Shown here: positions 37,610 to 50,846 of the stretch, piece after piece | Numbering within the stretch: the stretch's first letter is position 1 | How the letters are laid out: the number at the start of each line of letters is the position of its first letter | From: Apostichopus japonicus | Lineage: Eukaryota; Echinodermata; Holothuroidea; Aspidochirotida; Stichopodidae | Direction of reading: 5' to 3' | DNA length: 64,000 bases | NCBI RefSeq assembly: GCF_037975245.1 | Contig: NC_092572.1 | Location: 7,827,501 to 7,891,500 of the forward strand | The notes under the pieces: model-generated | Database searches by the model: none | The model's input: the letters and a program-made list of their open reading frames with translations, nothing else | Told to the model about the DNA's origin: nothing | Made by a program: the position numbers and the translations under genes

Positions 37610-38634
37610 TCTATTGGGATCATTATTAACATGATTAACATAATTATTAAGCTTTGAAAAATAACTTGGTGTTATGCTGTGCAAAGCTAATAATTATTTG
37701 GTAAAGCTGCTATTCCTGGCTTATAATTTGAGGGACCTAGATTTAAATGTATACCTCCCAATATGTTATAAAATTTTAATGTAAATGTATGTTTATGATA
37801 ATGTGAGTTATCATGTGGCATGTGCTATATCTGTATCTGTGCTTACACGTATATCATATTTTCTGTTCACAGGTCAATAATGGTGCAGATTTTGGCTTCC
37901 TGAAGACAAGTGGGAGGCCATTTGTAGTTAAGAGAAACACTCTTTGTTCGTAAAGACTTAACTGGTGTCGATTTGGGGTACCACTTTAAAACGAAAGTCA
38001 TGAGGAACCCTTGCCCAAGATTCAACTTTGCATTATTGTGCAGTGCTATACTTTTGCGATTCATGTTTGATCCATTAACTTGTCTTAACTTTGTTGGAAT
38101 AAAATCATATTTTCAGATTTTTGTTTACAGTGACTTCTTCTCAATCTGTCAAAAGTCAGCCTTTGTAGACATCAGAAGTTTTATCAGAAATAAATACTGC
38201 CAACGTACACATTATTTGTGTTTCTTCTGCTCTCTTTTCTTTCAGTGATGCTAGTCAGTGAAACTAGTCGGGTTTAATTCTTTCAGTGATTCTAGTCAGT
38301 GCAACTAGTCAGTCGATACCGACTAAGAAAGGTTAGTCGGGAGAGGCACCATCCTGACTAATGTAAAACCTGCTATAAACTAGTCGGTGGCTCATATAAA
38401 TTAGTCGGTAAAGACCGACTAATGTCACCAACTAATGTAACCGACAAATATACATTTAACGACTAAGAAATTGTTGATCGACTAGGCTGACGGACTAAGA
38501 TGACCGACTAAGAAATCCAACTGACTAAGGAATAAATTAGTCGGTATAGCAACTGACTACGGCTATGTTAGTCGGGAGAGGCACCAGATGGACTAACGTT
38601 ATGTTAGTCGGTGAATCAATTTAAGTTTTCAGTG

Positions 38635-39764
38635 TAAAAGGACGCACATATATATCTTATGTACAGTATGTTGAAGATCCTACTTTTAATTTTAACTCTC
38701 TGTTTCTACTCGCTGTTCCACTATCACTTCAAATGTAGCGGAATCACTTTCTTTTCTCTTCTGTAAATATAAATAGGTTATTAATCCCATGTCAAATTTT
38801 TTATTGAGGGTGTAAGTAAAATTCGTACCGTGTCAAAATAAACTTCCTATTAAATCATAGTCCAGCAGAAGAGACGGAAATTTGTGTGGCTGTGTGTTAC
38901 TAGCATGTCAAGTATCGCGATTGGGAAATTAGGAGATTTAGAAAATTATGAGAATTATGATATCTCGTCAGAGGTTTTCAATTAATTGTGAGCATATCCT
39001 TGCAGTACATTTTACAAAACGTCACAACAATATGGTTAATTAACATTATTTGAAGAGATTTTAGTCATGAACATTTTAATTATTTGATAACGTTCTGGTT
39101 CGCTTCCTCATGTGTTTAAGAAAAATTGACTCAAGGGTTTCTATAGAAAGAAATCTAAAAATGACCTTAACTTCATCAATACTTGGTTAAGATTTGGTGG
39201 AAAAGCAGCACAGTGGTAACCAAACGTTGTGTGAATTTAATACGTAAACAGTGGCAGTAGAGCCTGGGGCTTGTAGTCCCTTCATCTCCCCTATTCTTAA
39301 AAAAATCCCCACGTCATACATTAAAAGTGTGACCCTCTTTTTGACTGAAAGGTATTTTTTGATGAATCTTAATGATTCTATCTTCATAGGCAAATCTAGT
39401 ATTTCTATATTTTAGCACCATTTCTTACAATAAATGCAAGCATCACCTTTACTTTCTACGAGGTTAATATTTTCGTGTGCACCAACGCTTACCAACAAAC
39501 ATTCAGAAAAAAGGCCCCTTTAAGGGTTCCACAACAGTTCCCACATAACTGCCATCAATAATACCCAAGACTTTCAACACAGACAGTACAGTGGATCTGT
39601 GAAGCTTCCAAAATCGTAACTGTCGGTCTCCAGTATAACCCCCTGCCCCCCCCCCCTACACACACACACATACACTCAAACACCCAATTTACCGAATAAA
39701 GCATATAATGCAAATGAGACAAAGAAGCAAATATTTCTTCTTGTCTTTTCCAAATGATGCAAAC
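38635..39764. other. Intergenic, copy B counterpart of 310-1,657
   Basis: Collinear with copy A, including the poly-C/(CA)n tract at about 39,645-39,675. No gene was recognised. Confidence 0.5.
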
Positions 39765-40073
39765 AGTGGCGTAACTAGGTTGTTGTCAAAACCTGGGGCC
39801 CAGGTCACAAGGGTGGCGGTGCATGTTGGTGTTGGGCTTGGATGCGGTGATACCAAACACGGGAAAGAAATGACCACTCATCTGCTACATCTCAAACGAG
39901 TCCCATGTTCTCTTTAACTCTGAAGGAGACACATCCTGGTGACTAGAAGTATCAGAAAACAAAATTTGATCACCCAAACCCCAGAAATATGGTTGGCCTT
40001 TTCATGTGTGAAGTTTCTTTGTATCATATTGTTATTTTTGTTATAGGGCAAAATTGCTCTTTGCTACGCCACT
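39765..40073. mobile_element. MITE with AGTGGCGTA-type ends, copy B
   Basis: Better preserved than the copy A version: agtggcgtaactaggttg on the left and ttgctacgccactt on the right, flanked by atgcaaac and atacaaac. Same insertion as at 1,658-1,960. Confidence 0.6.
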
Positions 40074-40389
40074 TATACAAACCTATCTACGTTTTTGTGA
40101 AACAACCAGTCTAAACTAGACAACATGAAGAAATACTTTTTAAATTTAAATTGAAGATCATGGATGCGTCTAAGTACTACGAAGACGTGTAGTAAGTGTA
40201 CAATTTTAATATGAGTACAACGAACAATAATAATCATCAATTGGATTAGTAAGAGCACTAGGCTCTAACGCGAGTAGTAGCACTTAGTCGTAGAACAATA
40301 ACTAGGTTTTCAAAATGCCTCTAGTACAAGTTACATTACAATGTACAATGAATATACGAATTATGTACTGAGAGATATGAACATACATG

Positions 40390-40850
40390 AATAGACTATA
40401 TCATAAATGATAAGTACTGAACAACATAAGATAATAAATCAAAATGCCCAATAATATATTCGTACATAGAGCACGGTTTCTTCTGCTGTACAAATATCTT
40501 TTCATATATCTGGTATTAACAGACAGGACAGAGCAGATACCAAGTATCAATATTATACGCAGACATATCATGTACATTATTAGTAGACAGGGCAGGGCAG
40601 ATACTATACTATAGACATGGACGGAACAGCAAATATCAATATTATACACCACAGACAGATCATGTATTGTAATAACATACAGGACAGAACATATACTATG
40701 CTATGACATTGAAAACAGAAAAGTATCAATAGTATACACAGACTCATCATGTCTTGTATTAGCAGATAGGACGGAGCAGATGCTATGCTATGACATGAAT
40801 ATGACATGATTTATCAAAAGCATACACAGACATGTGTTTTAGTATAACAA
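40390..40850. repeat. Minisatellite, copy B of the 75-80 bp array
   Basis: Imperfect units with gacaggacagagcagata and cacagacatatcatgta, fewer than in copy A. Confidence 0.65.
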
Positions 40851-41499
40851 GATCTACCTTGATAATACTGTGTTCAGAAGCCCTATATGGCCTATTAGTT
40901 CATTGTCATAATAACAATATTGTACTACAACGGCCACAGACCTACCCTATCAGTTATTACATATTATCCTGTTGGCATCACTTTAAATAAACCTGATTGC
41001 TACTGCTTTACAATGTTAACATACACTATTTCTATTGGTATATATATTCAACGACTAGTCGAACACGCTGATTGTGGTTGGTTAGTCAGCATCGGTTTGA
41101 ATCAAGGCAATATTCATCAATACTCGAGGATCTCAAGTCTTTGCAAGGCGCTACCAGAATAAATCTACAGACCAGCCCCAACCCTGGTACTTAGTAAGGT
41201 ACTTCTAATTATATAAATGTATGTAAGCGTAAGTTAAGTGTCAAAATAATTACAGCAATTGAGTTTACCCTAACAATAAGAATTATAGAGATTGGTGAAG
41301 AAGGTGACTGAACGAGAATTACATTTGTTCGAAAAATTAAACGACTCCATCTTTCCATGTATTGTCTACCTCGTTACGTAGGCTACATTATTTGATGCTT
41401 TAGCAGCTCTATTCCGTAACTTATTAAGAAAGATAAAGAAATTACTACTAACTTTTATCATACCATATATCAGGACTATATTATATAAACAATATATGT

Positions 41500-42720
41500 G
41501 TGAGGATGCGCAGGCAATAAATAGGCAGGGGAGAGTGCTAATGACTACCACCGCTTGTTCTGTTGGCCAAGTTGTTTATTATATCTTCTCTAACTTAGCA
41601 TGTTCGAGATTATTTTAAATGACTACATAAACAAAAAGGACGGTGCAGCACCTTCAGGTGGTTTCCCTGAAAGATACTAATAAAGAAACAAAACATAAAA
41701 ATAAAGTCACTAAATTGTGTATCAGACTAACTCCACTCTCTGTGACCCAAATAGGCTGGTTTCTACGCTGTCTGTACAACTACAATAACAAGGGTAGAAC
41801 TGGGAGCATCACTATATTAAGACATAATAGGAATGAGACTGTGACATTTAAATCTAGGCACGTCTGCCTTACAATCTCTCTGTCCATTCCTGGGCAGGGC
41901 ATTACACTAATTAAACAATAACACAATTGATTTAGTCAATTATACATCGTCGAACACTAATTGTGGTTACCACAGCAGCGAGAGGCACTTTGTCTAAACC
42001 AATTTCAACAAAGGTGAACTTAATCTTAATCAGTGCTGGTTAACACATAAAGTGGTGAATAATGAAAGAAACTACCTTAATAAATAATTAGATAACGTTT
42101 TCGCCGGCTCACTCGGGTATGCCTATGACACACATATTTGCTAACGATAACACGGGCGCAGCCATCTTGTTTGTTATGGGAGGGTGATGTCTCGGAATAT
42201 AGTACGAAATACTTTACACACCAAACAATTCACCGCAAAGCACGCTTAGCCTAGATAATGAACACACGATGCCCTCGAATACAACAATTACAAGGCATGT
42301 GAACTTATAATAATATATTTTAAGGGTACACAACTTAACTACGAAATTACTCGATTTGAACTTGAATACCATCGTTATGCATTCTCGGAAAAAATCAACC
42401 TAGGCCTACCCACACGATATCACGATAGTCTGTAACCCACGCTGAGACTAGGTCCACGTTGTACGAAGAAAATACGAATTGTGGGTCACAAACTCACTAA
42501 AACTTCCGAATCCTAACATGAGCCAAAGCTTAAATATAATATTTATATAATAACCTCAATTACGTCTTAAAAGCGGCATCTTCAGTTATAAACTCTACAT
42601 TTGAAACTACAGAGCGTTACTATTTCTTGTGTTTGTAATAATTATAATGTAGAAAGTTACAGCAACGAACACCGAAAGGGACAACTGTACAACCGAAACA
42701 TGGCTCCCTGTCCGATGCAC
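41500..42720. other. Copy-B-only insert, possible solo LTR
   Basis: Copy A goes directly from tacaatatatg to ttatatatatg (about 3,418-3,436). Copy B has about 1.2 kb between, starting near tgtgaggatgcgcagg and ending near gatgcactaca. It has no coding sequence. TG...CA borders and length would suit a solo LTR, but the flanks are too TA-rich to show a clean target duplication. Confidence 0.3.
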
Positions 42721-42764
42721 TACAAATGTTATATATGATAAACATATGCTGAAACATAACTTAC

Positions 42765-43175
42765 CATCAACCTCGTACTACTGAGTTGATACACATATTA
42801 CTCTTACTTTCCTACTTCTGAGATTATACATATCGTACTTTAATCTTCCAACTTTTGAGTTGACACATTTCTTACCTTCAACATATACTACTAAGCTATT
42901 ACATATCTTACCTTTAACTACATACTACTGATTTGATACAGAAATTACCTTCAAACTTATACTTCTGAGTTGATACCAATCTGACCTTATCCTCCATGCT
43001 ACTGAGTTGATTCATACATTACCTTTATTTCCATACTTCTTATTACATACATCATACATCTTTTACCTTAACCTTCATACTACTGAGATGATACATATCT
43101 TACCATAAGCTTGATACTACTGAGTTGATACATATTTCACCTTAAACTTAATACTACTGAGTTGGTACATAATGT
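42765..43175. repeat. Minisatellite, copy B of the 38-42 bp array
   Basis: About ten imperfect units of tactactgagttgatacata plus spacer, collinear with 4,361-4,885. Confidence 0.7.
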
Positions 43176-45458
43176 CGTTCATATTCACCATAATAGCTCA
43201 GGTGATCTAATTTTCACTTTGAGCTGTTGTTTCGACTGCATGCCTAGCCATATCGTAGAAAGCAATCACGTTCTGGAGCATGCCGACTGTCTTGTAGAAT
43301 AGACAATACCTGAACCATCCAGTACAAAGTAAGAGAAAGTACTGCATAAACTGTGTAGTGAAATAGGCTCAAAATGCAATACAGTACCTTCTCACCTTCT
43401 TTGGTACTTCGAAACATTTCGAAACTTTTTGTCAATTATTGGCCGAAAACGTTACCCTGTTATACAGGAAGAGTGTAGCAATTAATTTAAAATTCATGTC
43501 AAATTGTGCATTGCACACCATCACTTGGTCCGGGCTAGACAAGCCAAGCGTATTGTGGCTAAGAAAGGCGTTTTACTATATACTGAGTCCAGGTATTGAC
43601 AGTGGGAGACAATATCCATATCCAAGGTCAAAAGTGAATAGGAGGTACATGGTGTCCTAAAGATGAAAAAGATGTTGAAAAGCTCAATGTTGATTTATGC
43701 GAGGCTTGCTTAGATGATTACTACATTTAAGGGTGGATACTAATTAATCCGGTATCACACTTCATAATAGTGCTATACGAAATAGTAAAAAAAGTAATAC
43801 AAAGATATATAGCAGTCTTTGTACACAGGAACCTTGATATTCTAAAGAGAGTAATTTCAGAACCTTCAAAATTGCTACAAAATTTGATCACAAATTACTC
43901 CCTGAGAAGATCTAAATGTTATCTGTTATACAACCAAATAGACCCACTCATCAGCATCGTTAAAAGCTTGCTTGGTTTATATATAGATATGCGATATAGA
44001 CATCTATTTCAATAGTTTGTCACTTGTCCCACTCAACTGTTATATTATGTGAAAGTTTTTTGCTATGTACATGAAATCAATTATGAAACACTTAAACAAA
44101 TAGACCCACATTAATCTCTTTAATTCAATAAACAATTTAAACCGATCACAAGTACTTACTTACTTTTTTTTAATAAACAAAGGAAATATATCACAACTAC
44201 TTCATTAATAAACTAGATGTTTAATTCTCTAACTTCCCTAAATAGTTAATATGTTACCTATCCACTGAATTGATTGATAAAATATATATTTCGATAATGT
44301 CACAGATGTTTTTTTCTAATCTAACAATTTTTTTTTCTCATGCATCTGCTTCTTTGTGCTCTATCTTGTGTTATCCATCCACAGAATTACACTGAGTATT
44401 ATGTAAATACTCACAGCAATAACTTCCTCTCAGCAAACTATCATAATCTCTTTTTGTATTCGCTCATCTAGTATACTCTCAGGAGTTGCCAAATTAACTA
44501 TCATATTTTGTTTATAAGTTATAGAACCTGAGTCTTCTTCAGTGGTTATTTCTTTTATTTCTCTTCATCTTTGAAATTTCATTATTTTTTCTTTCTTTTC
44601 TGTTATATGTACTTATGTTAATCATGTACACCAGACACATGTGTAATTTGCTTTTGTGTTTATGTTAGAACATAAATTTGAATATCATTTGTCACTTCAC
44701 GCCAATGAACATGAATAAGTCAAATGTTATCGATAATGAACACTTAATGAGCATTTTTTTCATTGCCCTGTATCCACGAGTACTATTATTTTCATAATCA
44801 TTATTAAGAATAACTTCAATACTGGCTTCATTATATTGTAACTCAGAATATAATATAACCGAATTGCTTCTGCACAGCCCATAAAACTCTAATTGAGGAG
44901 GTTACTAGAAAATATTTACAGACACTTGTGAATACTTAAAACACATTGTTGATACTTACAACCTCAGGTTAGTTTAAAAAGTTCCATCGAATATCAAATT
45001 TTTCCTCTAGAGTTGGTACACAAGTGAAATACAACTTGGCCTCTTTTTCTTTTCATTTTCAAAGGTGCTGACAAAATTAACATTTTTTAACTACAATGTT
45101 AACAACCTTGTCATTAAACAATTCGAAGATAAACAAAGTAACTGATCAATTTATTTACACCCTTGACTCATTTAAAGTTGACTTTTTGCATAAAATTAAT
45201 TTTGATATGTTGTAGAATGTTAGCACATATCTTCAATCAGTCCATGATGTATTTGTTTATTATTTCTTTTTATTTTGAGAAGTGTTAATTTCAATGTCCC
45301 ATCAGGCTCATCACTGAAGGTGGTTGGACTACTTAGACTAACCGACACAGACCATTGGGTCAGTTCTTCCTATGAAATGGAAGAGCCTAAAGAAAACCTT
45401 GAGACAAATCATGACGTCATAGAAACATGTTTACAATGTACTACAGATTAATTAATGT
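43176..45458. other. Intergenic, copy B counterpart of 4,886-7,200
   Basis: Collinear with copy A and without a recognised gene. The match is interrupted at 45,459 by the Academ-like insertion. Confidence 0.5.
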
Positions 45459-45904
45459 TAGGCAGTAATCAGTGGTCGATTTTCGTTTAAGTTCGTGACG
45501 CACATCGGGGGTGGACGTGAAAACAGTAAAATCGTGAAGAGAAAATGTGCTTTCACCGGGCAACAAATTGGCCTTTGACTCGCAATTATGGATTAAAATT
45601 AATTCGTTAATATTTAAAAAAAATGCTTGTTCACAGGGGTGATGAGGAACGTGTTTGTTTTGTACTACCGTCATTTTTGCGAAATATACATACAACTAGG
45701 CTAGTCTGTACAGTAGTGTGAAACCAACATAGCGTTACCAGTACCAGCAAGTCAGTTCCTACGGGTGATGAAAACGCTTGAAATGCTACATGTGCATTTC
45801 ACGTTAAACCAAGGAGCAAATTCGAAAGTTCAATCTCAGCACATGGTCAAGATTTCTTGGTTTCGTGCTAAAATGGCAGCCTCTGAGCGGTGAGCAACAT
45901 CAGA

Positions 45905-48369
45905 TGTTGCCAAGAGTTGCGACGACATTCCCCTACTTCCCCTACCCAACCTGCCACTGCCACATGACGGAGGATATCACAACGTCTGCTACAGTCGGTT
46001 TACAGACAAACAGAGGGTAGAAAGGTGCATCAATGGATTGAAGAGGAACAGACTTTCCCCAGAATTAATGCATCCTTGTAAGTGTGACCAAACAGTTATA
46101 ACGAAGGCGATAACTACTGTTTTCGCCCAACTAGTACTAGTAGTAGTAGAGCATTGGTCTTTTTATTGCACATATGCCTAGGTCCAGTACTATAGTTTGA
46201 TCGTAGAACTAGCACAATCCCTACTATAGGCTACTTCTAGCCAGAACTGAATGGTACCAAAGTTCGTGCACCTAAGCTTCAATTTTTATTCTCATTCTCC
46301 AACTTTTTTACCTTATACTGACATATTATGATGATGTTACCATGGTTCTCTGGTTGATCACCTTCAAAATATTATCATACGTTTATAATACATATTATGT
46401 TTGTCACATAGGCCTTCCTTGTTAAAGGTACACTGGGTATGCAATAAGGCATGTGAAACTGTGGGTTGCAATTTAATTAGGCAGATGTACAGTAGATCAC
46501 TGAGAATGTCGGATAGACGAGACTCAACTTACTACTACTATGTACAGTAGTTTACTGGCACTAGCCTACAGGCTTTCTGTGTTAAGGAAAGTTTTGAGGT
46601 ATGTACGTGGTTACTTAAAGTTCTTACAATCTAGACCCTGGCATTGGAAGTTACTTATCTTCACAAAATGGTCCACACGTAGGCATGATTTAATCAACCC
46701 CAGTTAACATGGTTCTACTGTGTAGTACTTATGATTTCTCTCTATTTTGGTAACTGAATTGGCAAATCAAAAATCTGTTCAGGTGATGCAGAATTTATTT
46801 TGTAGGTGGTTCAAGTCCCTAACAGAAATAAATCAGCCATACAGTTCTAAGAAGGAATTCAAAGACATAAGCATGTTGCCATAATTGGTGTAGAACAGGA
46901 TGATCATTCATAAGGCTAACTGTAGTACTATTACTAGTTTCAGTAAGCCCAGACACTGATGTCTTTGTGCTTGGCATCACATTTCAACAACAACTTAAGT
47001 TTCACCTCCATTTTCACACTGGCAGTGGAAGTAATTTCATAACAGTTGACCCGCAGAAAGTACAGGAACATATTGGAGTAGAAGTATCTAAGGCCTTGAT
47101 AGGACTTTACTGCTTTACAAGTTGTGATAGTGTCAGTGCATTTTATAGTAAAGGAAAGAAGAAGCACTAAAACTATATACTACAAACAGAGACCTCCTTC
47201 TGTTTAGCATTTCAGACAAATGGGAAAGATTTTGAAACACCTCTTTCTATTACACCAGAACTGGAAGCCTTCACTTGCAAGCTCTATGCACAGCACAATG
47301 ACAGTGATGTGATTCACCCAGGTGTATAAATGGGTGACTTGTAAATATAGTTGCTTGCGCCGGTTTGTGGCTGCACCCTATGGGAAGTCCCCCAGGGGAC
47401 ACGTGGCTGTGATGCACTGTGGTGCCCCAGGAAAGATTGTTTGAGTTGTGCACACTTTGGTGTGACAAGTTACCAATGACCAGGGTTAAGTACAGCGCGG
47501 CAAGACTTTATTGTAAGTTGCGCTATATAAGAACTGTTAATTATTATTATTATTATTATTGCAAGATACAACTTGTTTAGATTGGCCAGGAGATCTGAGG
47601 GTAACATGCCTCCAACTAAAGATGCTCTACTACAACACATCAAGAGAGCAAACTGTCAAGAAGGTAAATATTACTGCAAACAATTGTATATTAACATCAA
47701 CATTTTGATTTAATTTTCTAGCAACCATGTATTTAAATTGCTTCCGAGCACAAAAACGTCCGAGCACATCATGAACATAATGCAATAATTTTACAGTAAT
47801 TGGCTTTTCAAAGTCACAAATAATACTCATCAATAAATCATTATTCGTTGGAAAGAAAAGTTACTACATCAAGAGAAGAAACCTTTAAAAAAAATGTTTC
47901 ATATTTTTGGATGATTAACAATTATGTATGTAATTTCTGAAGAACAGTTCTACGGTTTCCAGCAAACAAAAGAAGTTTTTACATGTTATATTCAATTTTT
48001 CTTTTCAGCTTTGTACAAGTTTTCACATGTTATATTCAATTGTTCTTTTCAGCTTTGTTTAAGAGAAGTCTTGAACAAACTCTCAATGTACCATCTCCAG
48101 TTGGAAATCTATGGAAAACGGAAGATGAGGCACTACTAGTCAACTGGATGGATCTTCCTCCTGCACCAGACTGCATCATGGAGCTGTTTAACTGCTCCAG
48201 CACCTGTAAAAAAGGACACAACAATTGCAGTGGTTCTAAAACTTGCACCTGTCTACAAAACAAACTCCTTTGTACTGATTTTTGCAAGTGTGAAGGCAGA
48301 CACTGTAATAATACATGTGGACTTACCCTGTCTGATGACAAACTAGACGATGAAGACTTTGAGGAATGA
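45905..48369 (+). pseudogene. Broken transposon gene: XPG/PIN-like and Cys8 segments
   Basis: Exon-like pieces read in order: about 45,905-46,079 (LPHDGGYHNVCYSRFTDKQR), 46,945-47,305 (DTDVFVLGITFQQQLKFH, then ALIGLYCFTSCDSVSAF), about 47,568-47,660 (RYNLFRLARRSEGNMPP) and 48,054-48,369 (eight cysteines from NCSSTC to CTDFCKC, then an acidic end LDDEDFEE). DTDVFVL and TSCDSVSAF are the acidic motifs of a PIN/FEN-like nuclease fold. At least two frameshifts follow KGKKK near 47,168, and a SINE-like insert splits the frame near 47,310. Not functional. Confidence 0.7.
47309..47563 (+). mobile_element. SINE-like insert inside the Academ-like gene
   Basis: It starts near tcacccaggtgtataaatgg and ends gcgctatataagaactgtta followed by (att)n. 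This head and tail are common in animal SINEs and their partner LINE tails. It separates two parts of one protein family (LYAQHND and RYNLF). The target duplication is not clear and no A/B-box promoter was verified. Confidence 0.55.
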
Positions 48370-49300
48370 AGATTCCTGACACAATACCCTGGAGCCCCAA
48401 ACCCCAACTTATATCCCATGTAATATATAGCCTTATATCACTTATATCCAAGTCTATCACATCAACCAAGTAGAGTGGGCAACAAAGAGTCGCTTGGCAG
48501 CGATGACACCCCCACCATTGAGTGTTTAATTCAAGTCTTCTTGAGACACTGAAGAGATTTGGGAGACCTACAGCCTAATGTTAATATCATTCATGCTCAA
48601 AATCATACTGCAAATATAATTACAAGTTTTTTATATTGGGCCCAAATGTTATTAGCTAGAGCAAACTTGTTGTTACATTATCACTCTGACTAATAGTAGC
48701 CTACTAGTACAACCTTGCAAAGCAATGAGGGCAATGAGGACTGATTATAACTAGGCCTAGGCAAAGAGAGACAATGTAGCCCTATGTTAAAAGGCTCTTT
48801 GGTTACTTAGTGATTGCAAATCAAGAAACATAGGCAATGATCTTACCATGCAGCAACTGCTGGGAAAGTTGGTTGGACCTCTGGAAGTATCAAGACAGCA
48901 TATCCGTGTTATGCAACACAAAGTTGGATGATTCCAAATACCTCTGTAGTGTAAATCACCCTATGGTGTCATAACTTTTAAGAAAAGTTACCTAGAAATA
49001 GGTTTGGTTTAAACACTCAGCTGAACCATAAACCACAGCAACAACTGTCCAAAACAATTCCATTCCCTTTCCCAGTGTTTTTACTGATGGTGAAACGCTA
49101 GGTGTCCTTTCGTCAACATTGGCCTAGTAATTGTTAGCTACACAGTAAAGCATAGTGCACACTGTACAGTACAGCACTGTACAGAATGGGCTTTCGCGGA
49201 ACCAGTCCATGTATTCACCAACAAACCCAAAACGCGGCGAATTTTAGGCAAATTTTCTCTTCAAACACCAAGTCATTGTGAAAACTGATGAGTTGCTCCT
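48370..49300. other. Non-coding 3' part of the Academ-like element
   Basis: This follows the acidic end of the broken gene and leads to the right inverted end. No further domain is recognised. An AT-poor stretch with poly-C lies at about 49,338-49,349. Confidence 0.4.
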
Positions 49301-50504
49301 GACTATTTAATCTTGAGTTTCGTTGACTTCATTTGTCCACCCCCCCCCCGATGTGTGTCACGAAGTGTGAAAAGGAAAGCACTTTTCGACGTACGGTCCA
49401 CTGCCTATGTGGCCATATGCTACCGCGACATTCAAATGTAAAGATCACTATGAATATCACTGACATGTTTGATATGACAACCCAAACACTTACGGCATAT
49501 GAATAACAGCATGTAGCTAAGTATGTTTTACGTTTTATACTCAACCAGAATTAGCGTTACTTTAATACAGTGATAATGTGTGCACCGCCATTTCATGCTG
49601 TTATCGGTGATTGTATTAGTATGTACTTATTGAGTGAACTTTTAGTTTCGTATTTACTTGTACATTTGTTACGATGCCCCTGGCAATATGAAGTACGAAT
49701 ATCATAGTAGTGCATAATCACTCAACGCTAGAATGCCACATATCTGAATCAGTCTTTGAGCGAAGTGTGCAGAGCTTGACAGAGAAATATGGCCGTATTG
49801 AGTAACATTCTGAACAGCGATGGTTTACCGGCAATACTAATAGGTAAGAATTTTATTTCTGAAGGTTATATACTAACAAAATGCTATCGGTAAACAATTT
49901 GTGGCTACTAGCTTTAAAAAAGTAATAACAATAAGTGAATAACAAATTACCTCTTTCTAGTTTCAAAATATGGCAACTTAACATCTGCTTGGCATTATCT
50001 GTTTTCCCGGGAGAATTTAAAGTAACATGTAAAGAAACACACAACATTAACCGTTATAGTTAAATAATTCAGGATGAAGTCACTTTATTTCAGAATGTAA
50101 AAATGTTAAACGAAATGTGGTGAGTTATGGAGTTAGATAATCAATGCGGTTTTCTGTTTGCTTAAGTTTACATTTGGTATATAATAATCACAGAATATCA
50201 ACTCGTGATAGTTCTGCATGATTCTCTGTTCCGAACACTGTAATTTTTCTTGATACTCCATATAAATTTGTGCAGGAAAATGTAATTTAACAAACTAGCA
50301 TGTCTCGATGAAAGTGACAAATCCTACAGTTGAATGACAACCTTTCTTACTGGCTTCGAAGAACTGCAAATGCGGCCCGTCTTCAAAGCCCAATTGGTTA
50401 AGGCGACTACGTGTAGAGTTGGAGGCTGAAGATTTTGCACTGTTCTGTAATTTCTAACTCATTACCGTTTCAATTAAATCTATTTATATAATTGTTCTTT
50501 TCAG

Positions 50505-50846
50505 TGTTCTTGAGCATTTCAGGTTCCCCAAAGAACAAGACTAATGCTGAGGCGACTACAGATTCTATAGTGATGGCAAAACTACACGAAAATGTATGTC
50601 TTAAATGTCCTGTCTTGTTTTATGAGAATACAGGGTTAATATGGAGACTTGGATTTAACCAATCGTATTTATTTAGAGGTGAAGCAAGAACTTACGACAG
50701 CAGGGATTTTCCTTTGACGATAAACGAGTGTGATTCGATGCACTACGCACTGGGAGTACTCAACGTCACAATTGGTGTCAATGATGTAAGGTATACGTGT
50801 TGGAGAAAGGATCAACTGATATCTTCATTTGTGGTTCATGTCCAAG
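50505..50846 (+). CDS. Ig-like domain 1 exon, Ig/kinase gene copy B
   Basis: Same length, phase and Cys/Trp landmarks as copy A (VCLKCPV, LIWRLGF, RYTCWRK). Substitutions are scattered, with no stop. The next coding exon (Ig2) is damaged, so the usable transcript is uncertain. Confidence 0.7.

Larger units (their letters stand above)
33848..38634. mobile_element. 4.8-kb TA-flanked DNA element with TTAGTCGG subterminal repeats
   Basis: The ends are inverted: CACTGAAAAA at the left and TTTTCAGTG at the right. The flanking dinucleotide TA is duplicated; copy A shows the empty site (ttctaaaaaaacg near 309). Inside each end, many copies of a short motif in both orientations (ttagtcggt, gactaag) fill 300-400 bp: about 33,870-34,110 on the left and about 38,250-38,610 on the right. 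The centre holds a large palindrome (36,088-37,609). No transposase was recognised. A TA target duplication is typical of the Tc1/mariner superfamily but also of others, so I do not assign a superfamily. Confidence 0.75.
45459..49407 (+). mobile_element. Academ-like DNA transposon relic, 3.9 kb
   Basis: The element begins TAGGCAGT and ends ACTGCCTA. A second inverted block, ttcgtgacrcacatcggggg, lies about 30-60 bp inside each end. It is flanked by TGT on both sides, a 3-bp target duplication; copy A shows a single TGA at the empty site (about 7,190). It carries remnants of a gene with an XPG/FEN1-like (PIN-type) segment and an eight-cysteine segment. Academ elements are described with 3-4-bp target duplications, an XPG-like nuclease and a Cys8 finger, so this is the best fit; the assignment is from memory of the family. 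Confidence 0.65.

Noticed and set aside
48036..48419. 127-codon minus-strand frame
   Set aside because: It is antisense to the eight-cysteine exon of the Academ-like gene, which has the recognisable motif spacing.
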